NCBI GenBank assembly: GCA_016722515.1
Contig: JADKJE010000003.1
Location: 372,001 to 436,000 of the forward strand
Source of the DNA: Alphaproteobacteria bacterium
GTDB lineage: Bacteria; Pseudomonadota; Alphaproteobacteria; Rickettsiales; JADKJE01
Direction of reading: 5' to 3'
DNA: 64,000 bases
Each line of letters starts with the position of its first letter. The stretch's first letter is position 1. The notes beneath the pieces were generated by a model that did not search any database, had not been told where the DNA came from, and saw only the letters and a program-made list of their open reading frames with translations. This document shows positions 35,593 to 46,100 of this stretch, piece by piece. A program made the translations under genes and the position numbers.

Positions 35593-36657
35593 GCTAAAAT
35601 TGCCGTAAATATCTCATCCGATACATCGCACAATCCACAGCAATTTGAAGAAGATACCTTGAGTAACATTAACACTACTATGAAGGATTCTCCTGAACAT
35701 GCCGAAAGTAATATCCGAGCCCTTGAACGCTTACAGCGATATGGGCAAGAGTTTAAAGATTATCCTCTGATGTTACCAAACGATGAATATTATCATCAAA
35801 TAATCGTGAAGGCTCAAAATTCGGGAATTATACCCCAGCACGTTTCAAATCATGCTTCTTATCAAGCATCGATGGATACACCGGAACACAAAAGTGAACT
35901 ATTGCAAGATATTGTCGCTCATTATCATTTTAAAAGCGCCCTTGAAAAACTACCGGCAGATGAAGTTGCCGTTCCGCTGGAACCAGACACATTTAAATCA
36001 CCAAGTAGGAATGCTTTTGAGCACGATATTAATCAATTATTACAAGTTAGAATGGATGCTCAACTTGAATCTATCTTGAAAATTACTGCTTCTGAATCCA
36101 ACATTCATAATCAGCGGCAAATTGCTTTTGTATCAGAAGTTCCTAAAAGGCCAGCTGTACCTCAACAACCAAAATATCCGGAGCGAATTGCTTTTGAATC
36201 CGCCGTTCCTAAAAGGCCAGCTGTACCTCAACAACCAAAATATCCGGAGCGAATTGCTTTTGAATCCGCCGTTCCTAAAAGGCCAGCTGTACCTCAACAA
36301 CCACAACATCCGATGATACGTCCTCTTGAATACAACATTACTAATAATCCGCAAATTGCTTCTGATTACGACACTTCTATTCCGTGGTACATTGCTTTTG
36401 AATACAACACTCTTAATCAGCCGCGAATTGCTTTTGAAAACCAAACGCAATCCCCTGGAACCAAAAAACTTCAAGGGTCAATGTCTGATTTGCTTAATGA
36501 ACAAGACGGTCTCGATAAGCTTATGGTGCTCAAAGATAATAAAATAAGAAAAATTGAAGAAAATACAAATAAAAAAACAGTTAAATCTCTATCAAGATCT
36601 TCGTCCTATCCAAATTTAAAGTCACCTTCAAATGGGGGGAATTCTTTCTCCAAATGA
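35593..36657 (+). pseudogene. 3' part of the IS-interrupted effector-like gene
   Basis: The frame continues that of the 5' part across the target site. A TTG at 35659 could restart translation, but has no strong ribosome-binding site. It contains the second copy of the ~125-residue domain (shared LQDIVA, FKSP, AFEHDINQL, LESIL). Then come three 22-residue repeats of the type IAFESAVPKRPAVPQQPKYP coded by 66-bp DNA repeats at 36121, 36187 and 36253. Degenerate IAFE units follow, then a Lys/Ser-rich tail. The Pro-rich repeats could bind SH3-like host domains; this is speculation. Confidence 0.7.
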
Positions 36658-36711
36658 CTTAAGATAGAACCTGCTTCTGTTCCACAGGTCAATGTATAAA
36701 AGGTAAATCAA

Positions 36712-36975
36712 ATGGCAAGTACCCAAAACTGGCGCTCTCGCGTAATTAAAGAGCATGGTCATGCTTATACGCAGGTAGAGTGGCGTGAGAATGATGATTC
36801 GATTAAAGAAACGGCTCTTAGATTAGGAATGACCGTAGATCGTTATAAAAATGCACAAGCATCTGTCATGGCCGATTTTAATGAATATCTGCGTCAGAAT
36901 GTGATTCTTGTTCAAGTCGGTCAACTCGATGAAGTTTATGGGCAATTTGTAGCACAAATCCAAGCCCATCAGTAA
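36712..36975 (+). CDS. Hypothetical protein (87 aa)
   Basis: A short soluble protein starting MASTQNWRSRVIKEHGHAY; the middle (SIKETALRLGMTVDRYKNA) could be a helix-turn-helix. No family recognised. It lies inside the 53-bp repeat-bounded island, 54 bp after the split gene. Confidence 0.5.
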   Translation: MASTQNWRSRVIKEHGHAYTQVEWRENDDSIKETALRLGMTVDRYKNAQASVMADFNEYLRQNVILVQVGQLDEVYGQFVAQIQAHQ

Positions 36976-37068
36976 GCGCTCATACCCTTGTGTCATTCCA
37001 TGAAGGAATGATTCCACCGCTTTATAGGCATTTCCATGACGGGTTTCATATTTTAAAATCCCCCTCCC

Positions 37069-37121
37069 CCCCCAGAAAAACCGTGCCTATTCCCTCCTTG
37101 TCTTACATTTTAGGCTTCCTA
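37069..37121. repeat. 53-bp direct repeat, copy 2
   Basis: Identical to 31941-31993 over 53 bases. It lies about 100 bp upstream of the macro-domain gene and marks the right edge of the island. Confidence 0.85.
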
Positions 37122-37219
37122 TTCTTTGCTGTGGACTAAAAAATGTTAAAAAATGATGCGTAATATTAAAAATATGTTAAAGTGGCTGATAAACTTAACT
37201 CTTTTACTAAGGATATAAC

Positions 37220-38029
37220 ATGCCTCTAACAATTACATTTCGCGAAGAGGGTGCTAATGCACCAATCGAACAATTTAGAGAAGAAAATAGCATCTCCATA
37301 CTCGTTAACCCGTGCAATAGTAAATGTTGGGGAGGTAGCGGTTTAGCAAACCAAATACAGAAAGATAGCATTAAAAAAATATTTAAAGCGGCCATTAACG
37401 AAGCCAAAGATAATTCTTCTCATCGATATAAGCATCTTCTTTGGGGAAACATCATACCTGTCACCCAAAATATAATTACCCCAGCCTCAGGTAAAATAGC
37501 CGAGCACTTTGATTTAGTTTGCTCAGCAGTTACACCTAATTATAATGTAAAGGGTTTGAGTGAATATAAAGGAACCAAGACGAAATTCGATGACCAACAG
37601 GCACTTAATGCAACCGGCTCAAACGTCGTAAGCAATTGTCTCGCAGCCAATCCCAATAAAACTACTTTCAATTTTTCATTCCCTCTTATGAGTGCTGGTC
37701 GTTTCGCAGGCAAATACACGCCTTCCAAAGCTATAGACGCTGATAATAATAGCTATGCCATGACAATCATATCCGTGGAAAATCTCGTCGAGGAGTTTTC
37801 TCATTCTCCGTATAATATTAATATTTTTGTTAGCTGTTATGGTCATGACGTATTCATGGAGTTAAGTCGAAGAGCAGCTCAAAGTGACCTCATAAGATGT
37901 TGCCTTAATAAAACGGGAAATCAGCCCGCCCGTTCTGAAGAAAATTTAGAAAGACGTAATTCTTTTGCCGAAGCAGAGAATCAAAGAAGGCAGTTCCAGT
38001 CCAACGTACAGGAAATAAAGGTTGCTTAA
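37220..38029 (+). CDS. Macro-domain protein, candidate ADP-ribose hydrolase/effector
   Basis: Residues 27-42 (ILVNPCNSKCWGGSGL) match the macro-domain NAAN...GGGG loop, and FPLMSAGRFAG near 155-165 matches the second phosphate loop (FPxISTGxxG). Macro domains bind ADP-ribose and may remove it from proteins. The conserved Asn-Ala-Ala-Asn is altered to NPCN. The C-terminal ~50 residues are polar and not part of the domain. AT-rich DNA precedes the gene, and it follows the repeat-bounded island. Many intracellular bacteria use such domains against host ADP-ribosylation, but secretion is not shown. Confidence 0.7.
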   Translation: MPLTITFREEGANAPIEQFREENSISILVNPCNSKCWGGSGLANQIQKDSIKKIFKAAINEAKDNSSHRYKHLLWGNIIPVTQNIITPASGKIAEHFDLVCSAVTPNYNVKGLSEYKGTKTKFDDQQALNATGSNVVSNCLAANPNKTTFNFSFPLMSAGRFAGKYTPSKAIDADNNSYAMTIISVENLVEEFSHSPYNINIFVSCYGHDVFMELSRRAAQSDLIRCCLNKTGNQPARSEENLERRNSFAEAENQRRQFQSNVQEIKVA

Positions 38030-38136
38030 AAAGTCGACAAACCAGAGCGATTCCTATCTCACCCAGCAAAAGACTCCGAACTCGGGTTATGTGTTTAATG
38101 TGTATTTAAAGGAATCGCCCTGGTCACGCATTTCGA

Positions 38137-38985
38137 TTAATAACGCTTAACCAAGCCATTCAGATACAGCTTCATATAGGTGAATACCCCTAATGACCGT
38201 GGGTAAATAGAATAGGTTGAGTAACCGTATTTCTTCATAAGCCTGATAGAATCATCAACAAGACAGCCATGAAACAAGATGGGAAGCGCAGCTGGATCAC
38301 TGTATTTCCTGTAACTGCGAGCTTGAGATAACTGGGCTTTAGCACGGTTAATCAAGAAGAGGGTGATTTCTTTAACAATGCGTTTATTTTCAGCAAGCGG
38401 AGCTTCATCGGCATTAATTTCTGCTTCTGTTAATAAGTCTCTGGGCAGCATGATGCACTGTTTACGTGCCATCATTGGTGCTTTTAATAATAGATCCAGG
38501 TGGCCATAAGCAAGAGCCATGTGATGTATCGCCTGCTGGGTTGATTGTTCAAAATTTCCTAAGAGTGCCGCCGCAAGAGCCAATATGCTGCTATATTTGT
38601 TGGCTATAAATTGTTCCAGCTCCGCCAAATTATCGGGCACAAAACCATCCATTTCCTGCTCACAGGCACTTAAGAATGTTTCAAATGCAGCCTGTGGCAA
38701 TGTACCTATTTTTTTCTGCTTTGCCAGCATGGCAAGAAAAGGATGATCAGGGCTATTCCCCTGATACGTGGCATCGATGGCTTCACGCCACCATTGAATA
38801 CGGATATGCCCAAGCATCGGTTCAGAAACCTTATACTTGATTTCATCCATCTCCTCTACCCATATAAAAAACTGCACCAGCCACTCGCGTTGCGACGGTT
38901 GGGCAAATAAACAACAAACATAACGGCCGAAATGATCGCGCCTCAAACTATTCATACTGGTATTGGATAGCGATATATTATTCAT
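38137..38985 (-). CDS. Squalene/phytoene synthase-family protein, NDUFAF6-like
   Basis: The pattern RRDHFGRYVCCLFA, then VSEPMLGHIRIQWWREAI, matches the all-alpha prenyl-synthase relatives close to NDUFAF6, a complex I assembly factor in mitochondria. The classical DxxxD motifs of true squalene or phytoene synthases are not evident, which argues against carotenoid synthesis. The start overlaps the hydrolase stop by 4 bp, so the two are co-translated. The length (282 aa) fits. Confidence 0.8.
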   Translation of the reverse strand: MNNISLSNTSMNSLRRDHFGRYVCCLFAQPSQREWLVQFFIWVEEMDEIKYKVSEPMLGHIRIQWWREAIDATYQGNSPDHPFLAMLAKQKKIGTLPQAAFETFLSACEQEMDGFVPDNLAELEQFIANKYSSILALAAALLGNFEQSTQQAIHHMALAYGHLDLLLKAPMMARKQCIMLPRDLLTEAEINADEAPLAENKRIVKEITLFLINRAKAQLSQARSYRKYSDPAALPILFHGCLVDDSIRLMKKYGYSTYSIYPRSLGVFTYMKLYLNGLVKRY

Positions 38986-39737
38986 AGTGACTCGATTGTT
39001 TCTATAAGAAGTTGTATATCTTCGGCCGATGACATGCGGTGGTCACCTTGCTTGCATAAGATGGTCCGCACATCCGTGGATTCTAAATCATGGCTTAACT
39101 GTAACGAAAGTTGATAGGGCACATCATTGTCTTTCATGCCGTGTATCAGGCGCACTGGGCATTGCAAGGCAATAGGCTTATGCAATAAAACATGATTGCG
39201 CCCCTCCTCTATCAATTTCCAGCTAATCGGATAAGGGCTTTCGCCATATTCTGATTTCAGTGTATATATTCCTTTGGAAGTAAGTTCCTGTTTGATTGGC
39301 TCATCCATCAAATCCCACATAAGCAATTCGGTAAAATCAGGAGCTGAAGCAATACCAACCAATGCTTGCACACGCTCGCTGCGCTGTAAGGCAAGCAATA
39401 ACATCAGCCACCCTCCCATGCTTGAGCCAACGACAATGACCGGTCCAGCCGTTAACTGATCAAAGATGGTCAGCACATTCGCAAGCCACAGACCAATCGT
39501 GCCATCGGTGAATTTACCTGATGATGCACCGTGCCCCACATAATCAAAGCGGATAAACGAACGGTTATTGGTTTGCGCCCATTGATGGAGCGCCTGGGCT
39601 TTGGTGCCATTCATATCCGACATAAAGCCACCCAAAAAAAGGACAGTTGGCTTGGGTGATTGTCCTTCAACACGGCTATAAGCCAGGACGTGGCCATCGT
39701 TGGTATTAATTTTAGCGATGCTTGAAGTCTGTGCCAA
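38982..39737 (-). CDS. Alpha/beta hydrolase
   Basis: Nucleophile elbow VVGSSMGGWLM near residue 105, a Gly-rich loop FLGGFMSD near 34 and a late His in GDHRMSSAED complete an alpha/beta-hydrolase triad; Asp is likely in KDNDVP. It resembles ABHD10-type serine hydrolases. The substrate is unknown. It is the first gene of a two-gene minus-strand operon with the NDUFAF6-like gene. Confidence 0.85.
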   Translation of the reverse strand: MAQTSSIAKINTNDGHVLAYSRVEGQSPKPTVLFLGGFMSDMNGTKAQALHQWAQTNNRSFIRFDYVGHGASSGKFTDGTIGLWLANVLTIFDQLTAGPVIVVGSSMGGWLMLLLALQRSERVQALVGIASAPDFTELLMWDLMDEPIKQELTSKGIYTLKSEYGESPYPISWKLIEEGRNHVLLHKPIALQCPVRLIHGMKDNDVPYQLSLQLSHDLESTDVRTILCKQGDHRMSSAEDIQLLIETIESL

Positions 39738-39807
39738 TTTGCTATTCCTATGGAATTGATAACATGATACGCTAGAGGTTTGATCTATCTTGTCTAAGGG
39801 GTTTATG

Positions 39808-41007
39808 ATGTCAATAGAGAATCAAGGGTTAGCCACAAAAAATCCTGTTTTATTACAGGTTTTGCCTGCGTTGGAGTCCGGTGGGGTAGAACGTGGAACC
39901 ATTGATATTGCGCTTGCTGCTGCACGCGCTGGATTTAAGTCAATCGTGGTTTCGCAAGGCGGTAAATTGGAAACCTGGCTCAAAGGCGAGCGCGTCTATC
40001 ATATTAAGCTACCGCTTATTTCTAAGAATCCCATTAATATCTACCGCAACATCACCCGCCTTGCCAAAATTATCAAAGAACATAAGGTTGATATTGTCCA
40101 CGCACGCTCACGCGGTCCTGCCTGGAGTGCTTATTATGCGGCTCACCGTGAAAATGTCCATTTTCTAACCACCTTCCACGGCACGTACTCAATTGATAGT
40201 GATTTAAAACAACGTTATAACGCCATCATGACGAAGGGCGAAAAGGTCATTGCTGTTTCCGAATTTATTGCCGACCACATACGTCAACATTATAATGTCG
40301 ACAATACCAACATCCGCGTCATTCATCGCGGTGTCGATTTACAGCATTTTGATCCTGAGTCGGTACAACCTTCACGATTAATCTCGTTGGTGCGTGATTG
40401 GAAAATTCCAGAAGACAGGCCTATCATCATGCTCCCTGCACGCCTTAGCCATTGGAAAGGCCAGACCTTGCTTTTAGAAGCACTCTGCGAAATTCCAAAA
40501 GATAAATACCATTGCGTGTTTGTCGGCGATGATCAAGGGCTTCATTCGGAATACACCCATGATCTGGCCTATTTTATTGATAAATATGGCTTGGCTGGTT
40601 CAGTCCATTTTGCCGGAAGTACACTCGACATGCCAGCCGCCTATATGCTAGCGGAGGTGGTTGTAAGCCCTTCCCTTGAACCTGAAGCGTTTGGGAGGGT
40701 AGCAACGGAGGCACAGGCTATGGGACGATTGTTAATTGCCTCTAACCATGGTGGAGCCAAAGAAACGGTTAAACATGGTGAAACAGGCTGGTTAGTCGAA
40801 CCTGGCAATGCCCGTGCCCTTGCTGATGCCATCCGTCACGCCCTCACCTTAACGGATGCCCAGCGTAAAGCCATGAGCCGCGTATCCCGTGAACATATCA
40901 GACAACATTTCGGCCTGGATACCATGGTCAACAAAACGCTTTCAGTCTATCAGGAATTACTAGTACCTTCTGCTATGGCCGTGCAAGACGTTGAACAATA
41001 TGCCTAA
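39808..41007 (+). CDS. GT4-family glycosyltransferase
   Basis: A GT-B glycosyltransferase: the N-terminal loop PALESGGVERGTIDIA, ARLSHWKGQTLLLEA in the middle, and the EPEAFGRVATEAQAMG segment with the E-x7-E pair. It transfers sugar from a nucleotide donor, probably in LPS or capsule synthesis. The second ATG (39808) is preferred because AAGGGG lies six bases upstream; 39805 is possible. The upstream TTG in frame is unlikely. Confidence 0.9.
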   Translation: MSIENQGLATKNPVLLQVLPALESGGVERGTIDIALAAARAGFKSIVVSQGGKLETWLKGERVYHIKLPLISKNPINIYRNITRLAKIIKEHKVDIVHARSRGPAWSAYYAAHRENVHFLTTFHGTYSIDSDLKQRYNAIMTKGEKVIAVSEFIADHIRQHYNVDNTNIRVIHRGVDLQHFDPESVQPSRLISLVRDWKIPEDRPIIMLPARLSHWKGQTLLLEALCEIPKDKYHCVFVGDDQGLHSEYTHDLAYFIDKYGLAGSVHFAGSTLDMPAAYMLAEVVVSPSLEPEAFGRVATEAQAMGRLLIASNHGGAKETVKHGETGWLVEPGNARALADAIRHALTLTDAQRKAMSRVSREHIRQHFGLDTMVNKTLSVYQELLVPSAMAVQDVEQYA

Positions 41008-41012
41008 CTAGT

Positions 41013-41161
41013 TAGAGCATTTTCATTTTAATTGTGCGTAGGAAGAACGGATAATTGCACTGGTTGCGCCATGAGTGTTGTGCTGGATCGCCGATGTTTA
41101 GATGAGGACGTCTAAAGTTTCGTCATTCTTCCCACGCACAACTACACATGAAAATGCCCTA
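41013..41161. repeat. MITE-like element with ~36-bp inverted arms
   Basis: The left arm TAGAGCATTTTCAT... with ATTGTGCGTAGGAAGAA matches the reverse complement of the right arm (TAGGGCATTTTCATG... GTTGTGCGTGGGAAGAA). It is about 149 bp long. Both ends carry TA, as in Tc1/IS630-derived MITEs. It lies between convergent genes and provides the TAG stop codon of the 587-aa protein. Confidence 0.65.
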
Positions 41162-42922
41162 GAGCATACGTGATTCCACTGTTACGGGTTGCTGAGGTTG
41201 GGGGGTACAGCGTGACGCCCATGTTGGTAAAAATGTAGGGCGACGATCCAGTCGCTCATGCCTTTCAAGTAATTTTCTTATAAAAGGAAGGGTTTTATTT
41301 ATACTTGTTTGCGTTTCCAAAATCGATTCTTTGTTATTCAAAATGGATTCCTTGACCTTATCAAGTTCCTGCATAATTAAAATTTTCTCATCTCTGGGCG
41401 CACATTTAAAATCGCGTGATAAATTAGCCTGCTTTTCTTGCAGCCGAAGGATTTTATGTTGCTGAATAGAAATGTTGTTAGGAAGCGAGCGTGGAGCTAA
41501 ATGGTCATTAATAGATGCAAATGCACCGTTTATGCCTTCCTGGCATACGTACGGATCGTAATCTTTGCGGAGGAATCGCTTTAGTTTATCAATATTCATA
41601 TCACGGGCGCAGGATACTAAACCATAGCCTATAAATTTTAATATCTCTGGACTTAAAGATGACTGTATTGGGTCTTTATGACAAAGATCGACAACCAAAA
41701 GACTATAAGGCACATGAAGCCCCTCTGGATAGTGGGAATTTTTAACGTAGGTGATAATTTTTTCTATAGCTTCCTTAACATGAATCAACGGCCTAGCCGA
41801 TGAGCGTAATAATGCTTCTATTTTAAAGATGTCATTTGCTTTGCATAGCTCTACAAAATAACTGTTTAAGACCGTTTTATATTGCTGCCTATCCACTCTT
41901 TCTAAAAACAACATTACAGCCCGCAGACAATCATGATTATGGGCATGAGTATGGGGCTGAAACAAATAACTAACCGCCTGTTCTATCCCACCATGCACGT
42001 CTATATATGCGTCAAGCAATGCTCGTTTATGCATGAAATTTATGTTTGGTTCTAATAAGGTAACTTTCAATAATGTAGATAATGAATCTTTAACCTGATG
42101 TGTGTCACCCGATTGAATGATTTTTTCTTTATTTTCAAAAAATAATTGAAAGGCATTAGCATAATCTCTTTTGTCCACATAACCACTAAACTTAACCGCT
42201 ATGCTCTTGCCGCCCAAAGGGTGTTGCTCCATAATCCAGTTATACGTATTATGTTTTTTAGCTTCACCTAAAAGGTAACGCCGCATGGCAGAATCATAAA
42301 CATGAGGTACCGCATTTTCTAATTGTCGCAACGACGCAATATCTTTGACCAAAGCAAACGCTTTGATGGCACACAGCATTTGTTGATTATCACTTAAGAT
42401 AGCTCTTATCTCTTGTTGAGGAAGTAATGTTGCTAATAGGCGGTCATTTAATGGAATGAATCGTTCAGTGAAGTCCCATACGTGTAAATTACTGTAATGG
42501 CTGGCTGCTAGTGCGCGCAAGGCTTCTTGATGCAGATCATTATTATCATCATCATTAAACGCAAAATGGAGAAAACAAAAATAATTCCAACCATATAAAT
42601 CATAATGAGAGCTATCCGCAAGAAAAACCGCAGCACGCACAACATCGTTATATTTACCTAAAAACGCTTCTATACCTGCTTCATCTTTTATGAGTAAATC
42701 ATCCCAGAGATCGATATCACAGGGATCAAGGAAATGAACCTTAAACAAGGCCATCAAGCGTTTATTGTGATAGAGTCGGTTAAATTTTCCTGCATGTTCC
42801 GCTAAATCAATATCTTCCCATTCGGTACTGTTTTGTTTTATCTCCTGAAATTGCTGAGGTGGAACCAGGTATTTCAAAATATCCCAAATCGTGCAATTTA
42901 AATTCTCAGTTGAATTAGTCAT
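41159..42922 (-). CDS. Large helical hypothetical protein (587 aa), candidate effector
   Basis: The ATG at 42922 is chosen; an upstream TTG in frame is unlikely. The protein is helical, with repeat-like segments and many Asp, Asn and His residues (for example FNDDDNNDLHQEALRALAAS). A coiled coil lies near the C-terminus (HKILRLQEKQANLSRDF). No signal peptide, membrane segment or known motif. Its last three codons and stop lie in the terminal arm of the MITE, so the original C-terminus may have differed. It shares the strand with the giant gene, 590 bp upstream... the intervening DNA is AT-rich. Confidence 0.65.
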   Translation of the reverse strand: MTNSTENLNCTIWDILKYLVPPQQFQEIKQNSTEWEDIDLAEHAGKFNRLYHNKRLMALFKVHFLDPCDIDLWDDLLIKDEAGIEAFLGKYNDVVRAAVFLADSSHYDLYGWNYFCFLHFAFNDDDNNDLHQEALRALAASHYSNLHVWDFTERFIPLNDRLLATLLPQQEIRAILSDNQQMLCAIKAFALVKDIASLRQLENAVPHVYDSAMRRYLLGEAKKHNTYNWIMEQHPLGGKSIAVKFSGYVDKRDYANAFQLFFENKEKIIQSGDTHQVKDSLSTLLKVTLLEPNINFMHKRALLDAYIDVHGGIEQAVSYLFQPHTHAHNHDCLRAVMLFLERVDRQQYKTVLNSYFVELCKANDIFKIEALLRSSARPLIHVKEAIEKIITYVKNSHYPEGLHVPYSLLVVDLCHKDPIQSSLSPEILKFIGYGLVSCARDMNIDKLKRFLRKDYDPYVCQEGINGAFASINDHLAPRSLPNNISIQQHKILRLQEKQANLSRDFKCAPRDEKILIMQELDKVKESILNNKESILETQTSINKTLPFIRKLLERHERLDRRPTFLPTWASRCTPQPQQPVTVESRML

Positions 42923-43118
42923 ATAAATATCCAACAATTAATACAATAGTTATAAATTATAATAAACAATGTATACTATATATATGCTGTATATTTATGA
43001 AGGATGATGTTTTTATTTCATAATATAAATAAATGGCCAGCCCCGCCCCTTGTGTCAATCACTAGAGTCCAGTAAGCATTCGACAGACAATCTTTGTTAT
43101 CTTGGAAAAATATAATTA
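42923..43118. other. AT-rich intergenic region between the giant gene and the 587-aa gene
   Basis: It spans 196 bp with no gene, poor in G/C at its left part. TATACTATATATATG near 42972 could contain a promoter for the minus-strand 587-aa gene. No hairpin with a T-run was seen. Confidence 0.35.
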
Positions 43119-46100
43119 TTAACCACCCACTTTCCTGCCAGAGCCTTTCGAAAGATCGACCACCTTCCCTGTTTGTTTATCACGGAGGGTCTTGGATTGT
43201 TCTTTGGAGACGACATCGCGGTAGTTACTTCCGCCCTGGTCGCGTTGTTGTGCTTTAAATTCAGCTTGGTAAGCTTTTGTTTGCTGCGAATGATGAGCAT
43301 TTGCCTTATATCCAAAAGCTCCAGCAGCAAGAGCACAACCACCAAGGGTAACCAAAAACGGCAACCCTGTTGGAAGTGTGATGGCCGCAAAGCTGGCTAC
43401 GACCGGTAAGAAAGGAGCGCAAAAAATGGCTAACACCAAAATTGTTGCAATCGCCAAGCCCCATTTTGAACATAAAGTATGCTTAGCTGCAGAAGACCAG
43501 GAAGCGTTTTGGGGCTTGTCCGTTTGGTCGAAAAGGAACGGTTTTGACTCTTGGCTAAGTGATGGTTCTGGGTCTTTATCACGTTGCTGTTGTTTAGCTT
43601 TACCACGCGCTACCTGTTTCTGCTTGGCCGCAACAGGTTGAGGAGCTGGATTGGCTGCGACTATAGGATTAGGCGCCACTATAGGAGGTGCTATCACAGG
43701 ATTAGGTGCCACTATAGGAGGTGCTATAACAGGATTAGGTGCCACTATAGGGGGGGCTATAACAGGTGCTGCATTCACAGCACGATCAATGAGTTCTACT
43801 TGCTCCGCAACCGAACGCAGGCATTGTGTATTAAAACTATCGATACAAAATTGTTTTACAACTGCATCACCATCCCTAAAGAAAGGATCTTTCGCTGCTA
43901 ATAGTGGAACGTTAATCAATGGTTCTTCGGCATGCCAGTTTTGGTAATTTGCCTGGGAATTGATTGCCGCAACTCGTTGCAACAAATCTTGACGTCTTTG
44001 TAAATTAGGACGATTAGCAGCGAAATGACCATCAGGCACAGGCAATTGCTGCTTAACCGACTCAATAATCGGTTGTGTTATAGAAGTGTTAATTTCTTCG
44101 TGGCACGCACTTAAATACCGATTAAGATCCACTTGAGGAACCGCGCTGTCATTCTCCACCGGAGGCCTAGCATGTATAATAGCTTCGATATTTAACCCAC
44201 GTGCCTGCATATCTGCTTCAATAGCGTTGAAAGCTAAAAGTCTAATATGGCCAGTTGCGCCTACCAGATTACGTGCATGACCGTTTATAATATCAATTTT
44301 ACATGCTTGAACTTCGGCTGCAACCTGCTCTTCCTCTTGTTGTTGCTGTTGAGCGGCTGCTACTCGCTGCTGTGCACCAACTACCAGTTTATGTTTTAAA
44401 ATGTTCCAAGTATTTACTTGGTCATCTGCATCATACACAGCATTGATGGCACCACGCATTCCGTACTCAGGTTCATTTTTATTAGCGCCAGTTCCAAAGA
44501 CCTTCTGTCCTGCACCTAATAAAAGATTTTTTTCATTGCTCGCTGCAATAGTTGTAGTCTCGACGGCCTGAACGAAATCATTTTGAGTATCCGCTTCAAT
44601 TACAGCTTGCCAGAAATCTATTTTAACAGCGTAATTATTCTCGTTAATGCCGGCGTTATCAGCAGCTATGAATAGGGCATTTATTTTTTCATTAAAAACG
44701 GGGTTAAGTGATGCAGTTTTAGCGTCCCGTTCCTTTTGAGCATTCAGGGAAGTAATATACTGCTGAACTTGAACATCTTCTTTACCTTGCACATGTTCAT
44801 TAAAAAGAACGTGTCCTTTTCGTTCAATAAATTTGTCCAGGGATTCATTGTCCCCAGCATCGGCATTCCTTGTATGGTACTCTATACGTAAATAATCGTT
44901 TATTGCGGTGGTTGCGTTCTGTTCTAAACCTTGTCTTTGCGCATGAAGTCTTTGTTGCTCAGCCAAATGTTGACGCTGACTCTCCTGTGTAGTTCCTTGA
45001 ATAATAGGAATTGTATAGTATATCCCAAGAGCCTGTGTATATTGATTATTTTCATCAACTAGCTTGGCATGATCACTTAATTCAATAGCTTCGCCAATGG
45101 TATTTCCATAATTATGAAGTTCATTAGCTAACTCTTCTGCATTACCACATTGAGAATTGACTACCATTTCAATTACAGGAGCTGTTTTAGTCTTCATAGC
45201 GGTTAATTGATCACCGGTTAGCGCCATCGGATCTGTTTGAAGTCCGGCTTCAATGTCGGTAAAGGCCTGTCTGACAACATCCGGATGTTGAGACAGTATT
45301 GCTAATAGCGAATTGACATTAGCCTCGGTTGGGGTGAGAATATATGTTTTGCAGTTTTTAAGTCGTTCTGCGTTTTCCCGAGATACGGCCTCCTGAGCTT
45401 CTTGGACAACCCGTTCTGCCTCTTCATTACAAATTTTAATGTGCTCATTGCAAAGTAATAGTTGCTTATCACAGACACTCCTGAATTCAACCCTGGCAGC
45501 AGCTATTAACTTATTCTTCTCATCAGCAGAGTTGGGATACGCAGCATTAATGGCCGATCGAATACCTTTATCAGGGGTCAATAGCTCCTGGATTAAGGGT
45601 GATAATGCTGGTTTTGTTGTAATGTCACTATCATCTGCTCTGAGATTATCGGCAAAACTGTCACACATTGCAGCGTTGGCATTCATAAACCTCTTTATTA
45701 CTACCCAAAAATTATTCTTCTTTTGCCAAAATTCTATCTGTTTGTCAACAGATGGTTGTGGCAAATTATTGACTTTTGTTACCAACTCATTAAGAATAAT
45801 ACGAATCTCTTCAGCTAGCATACCCTCGATATTAATGCTCTTAATCTGTTCTAAATTAACCGATTCTGCGATGTTTTTAGAATTGATCTTTTTAAGATCT
45901 TCTTTCTTTTTCGCAATATGAGTTTTTCTATCACTCTCTTCCCCTCTCTTTGCTGTTGGTAAATTATCCAATAACCTGACGTAGCGATCTTTTATGTCAC
46001 TGGCAAATGTCCAAAGTGCTGAACTTATAGCTTTTTGTGTAGGATAATCCGTAGTTTTATTTTGTAATAAACGGTTATAGGTCGCCGCAAGATCTAGATC

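Noticed and set aside
43584..43947. Gly/Ile- and Tyr/Arg-rich repeat proteins on the plus strand
   Set aside because: They are reverse readings of the Pro-rich repeats in the giant gene.
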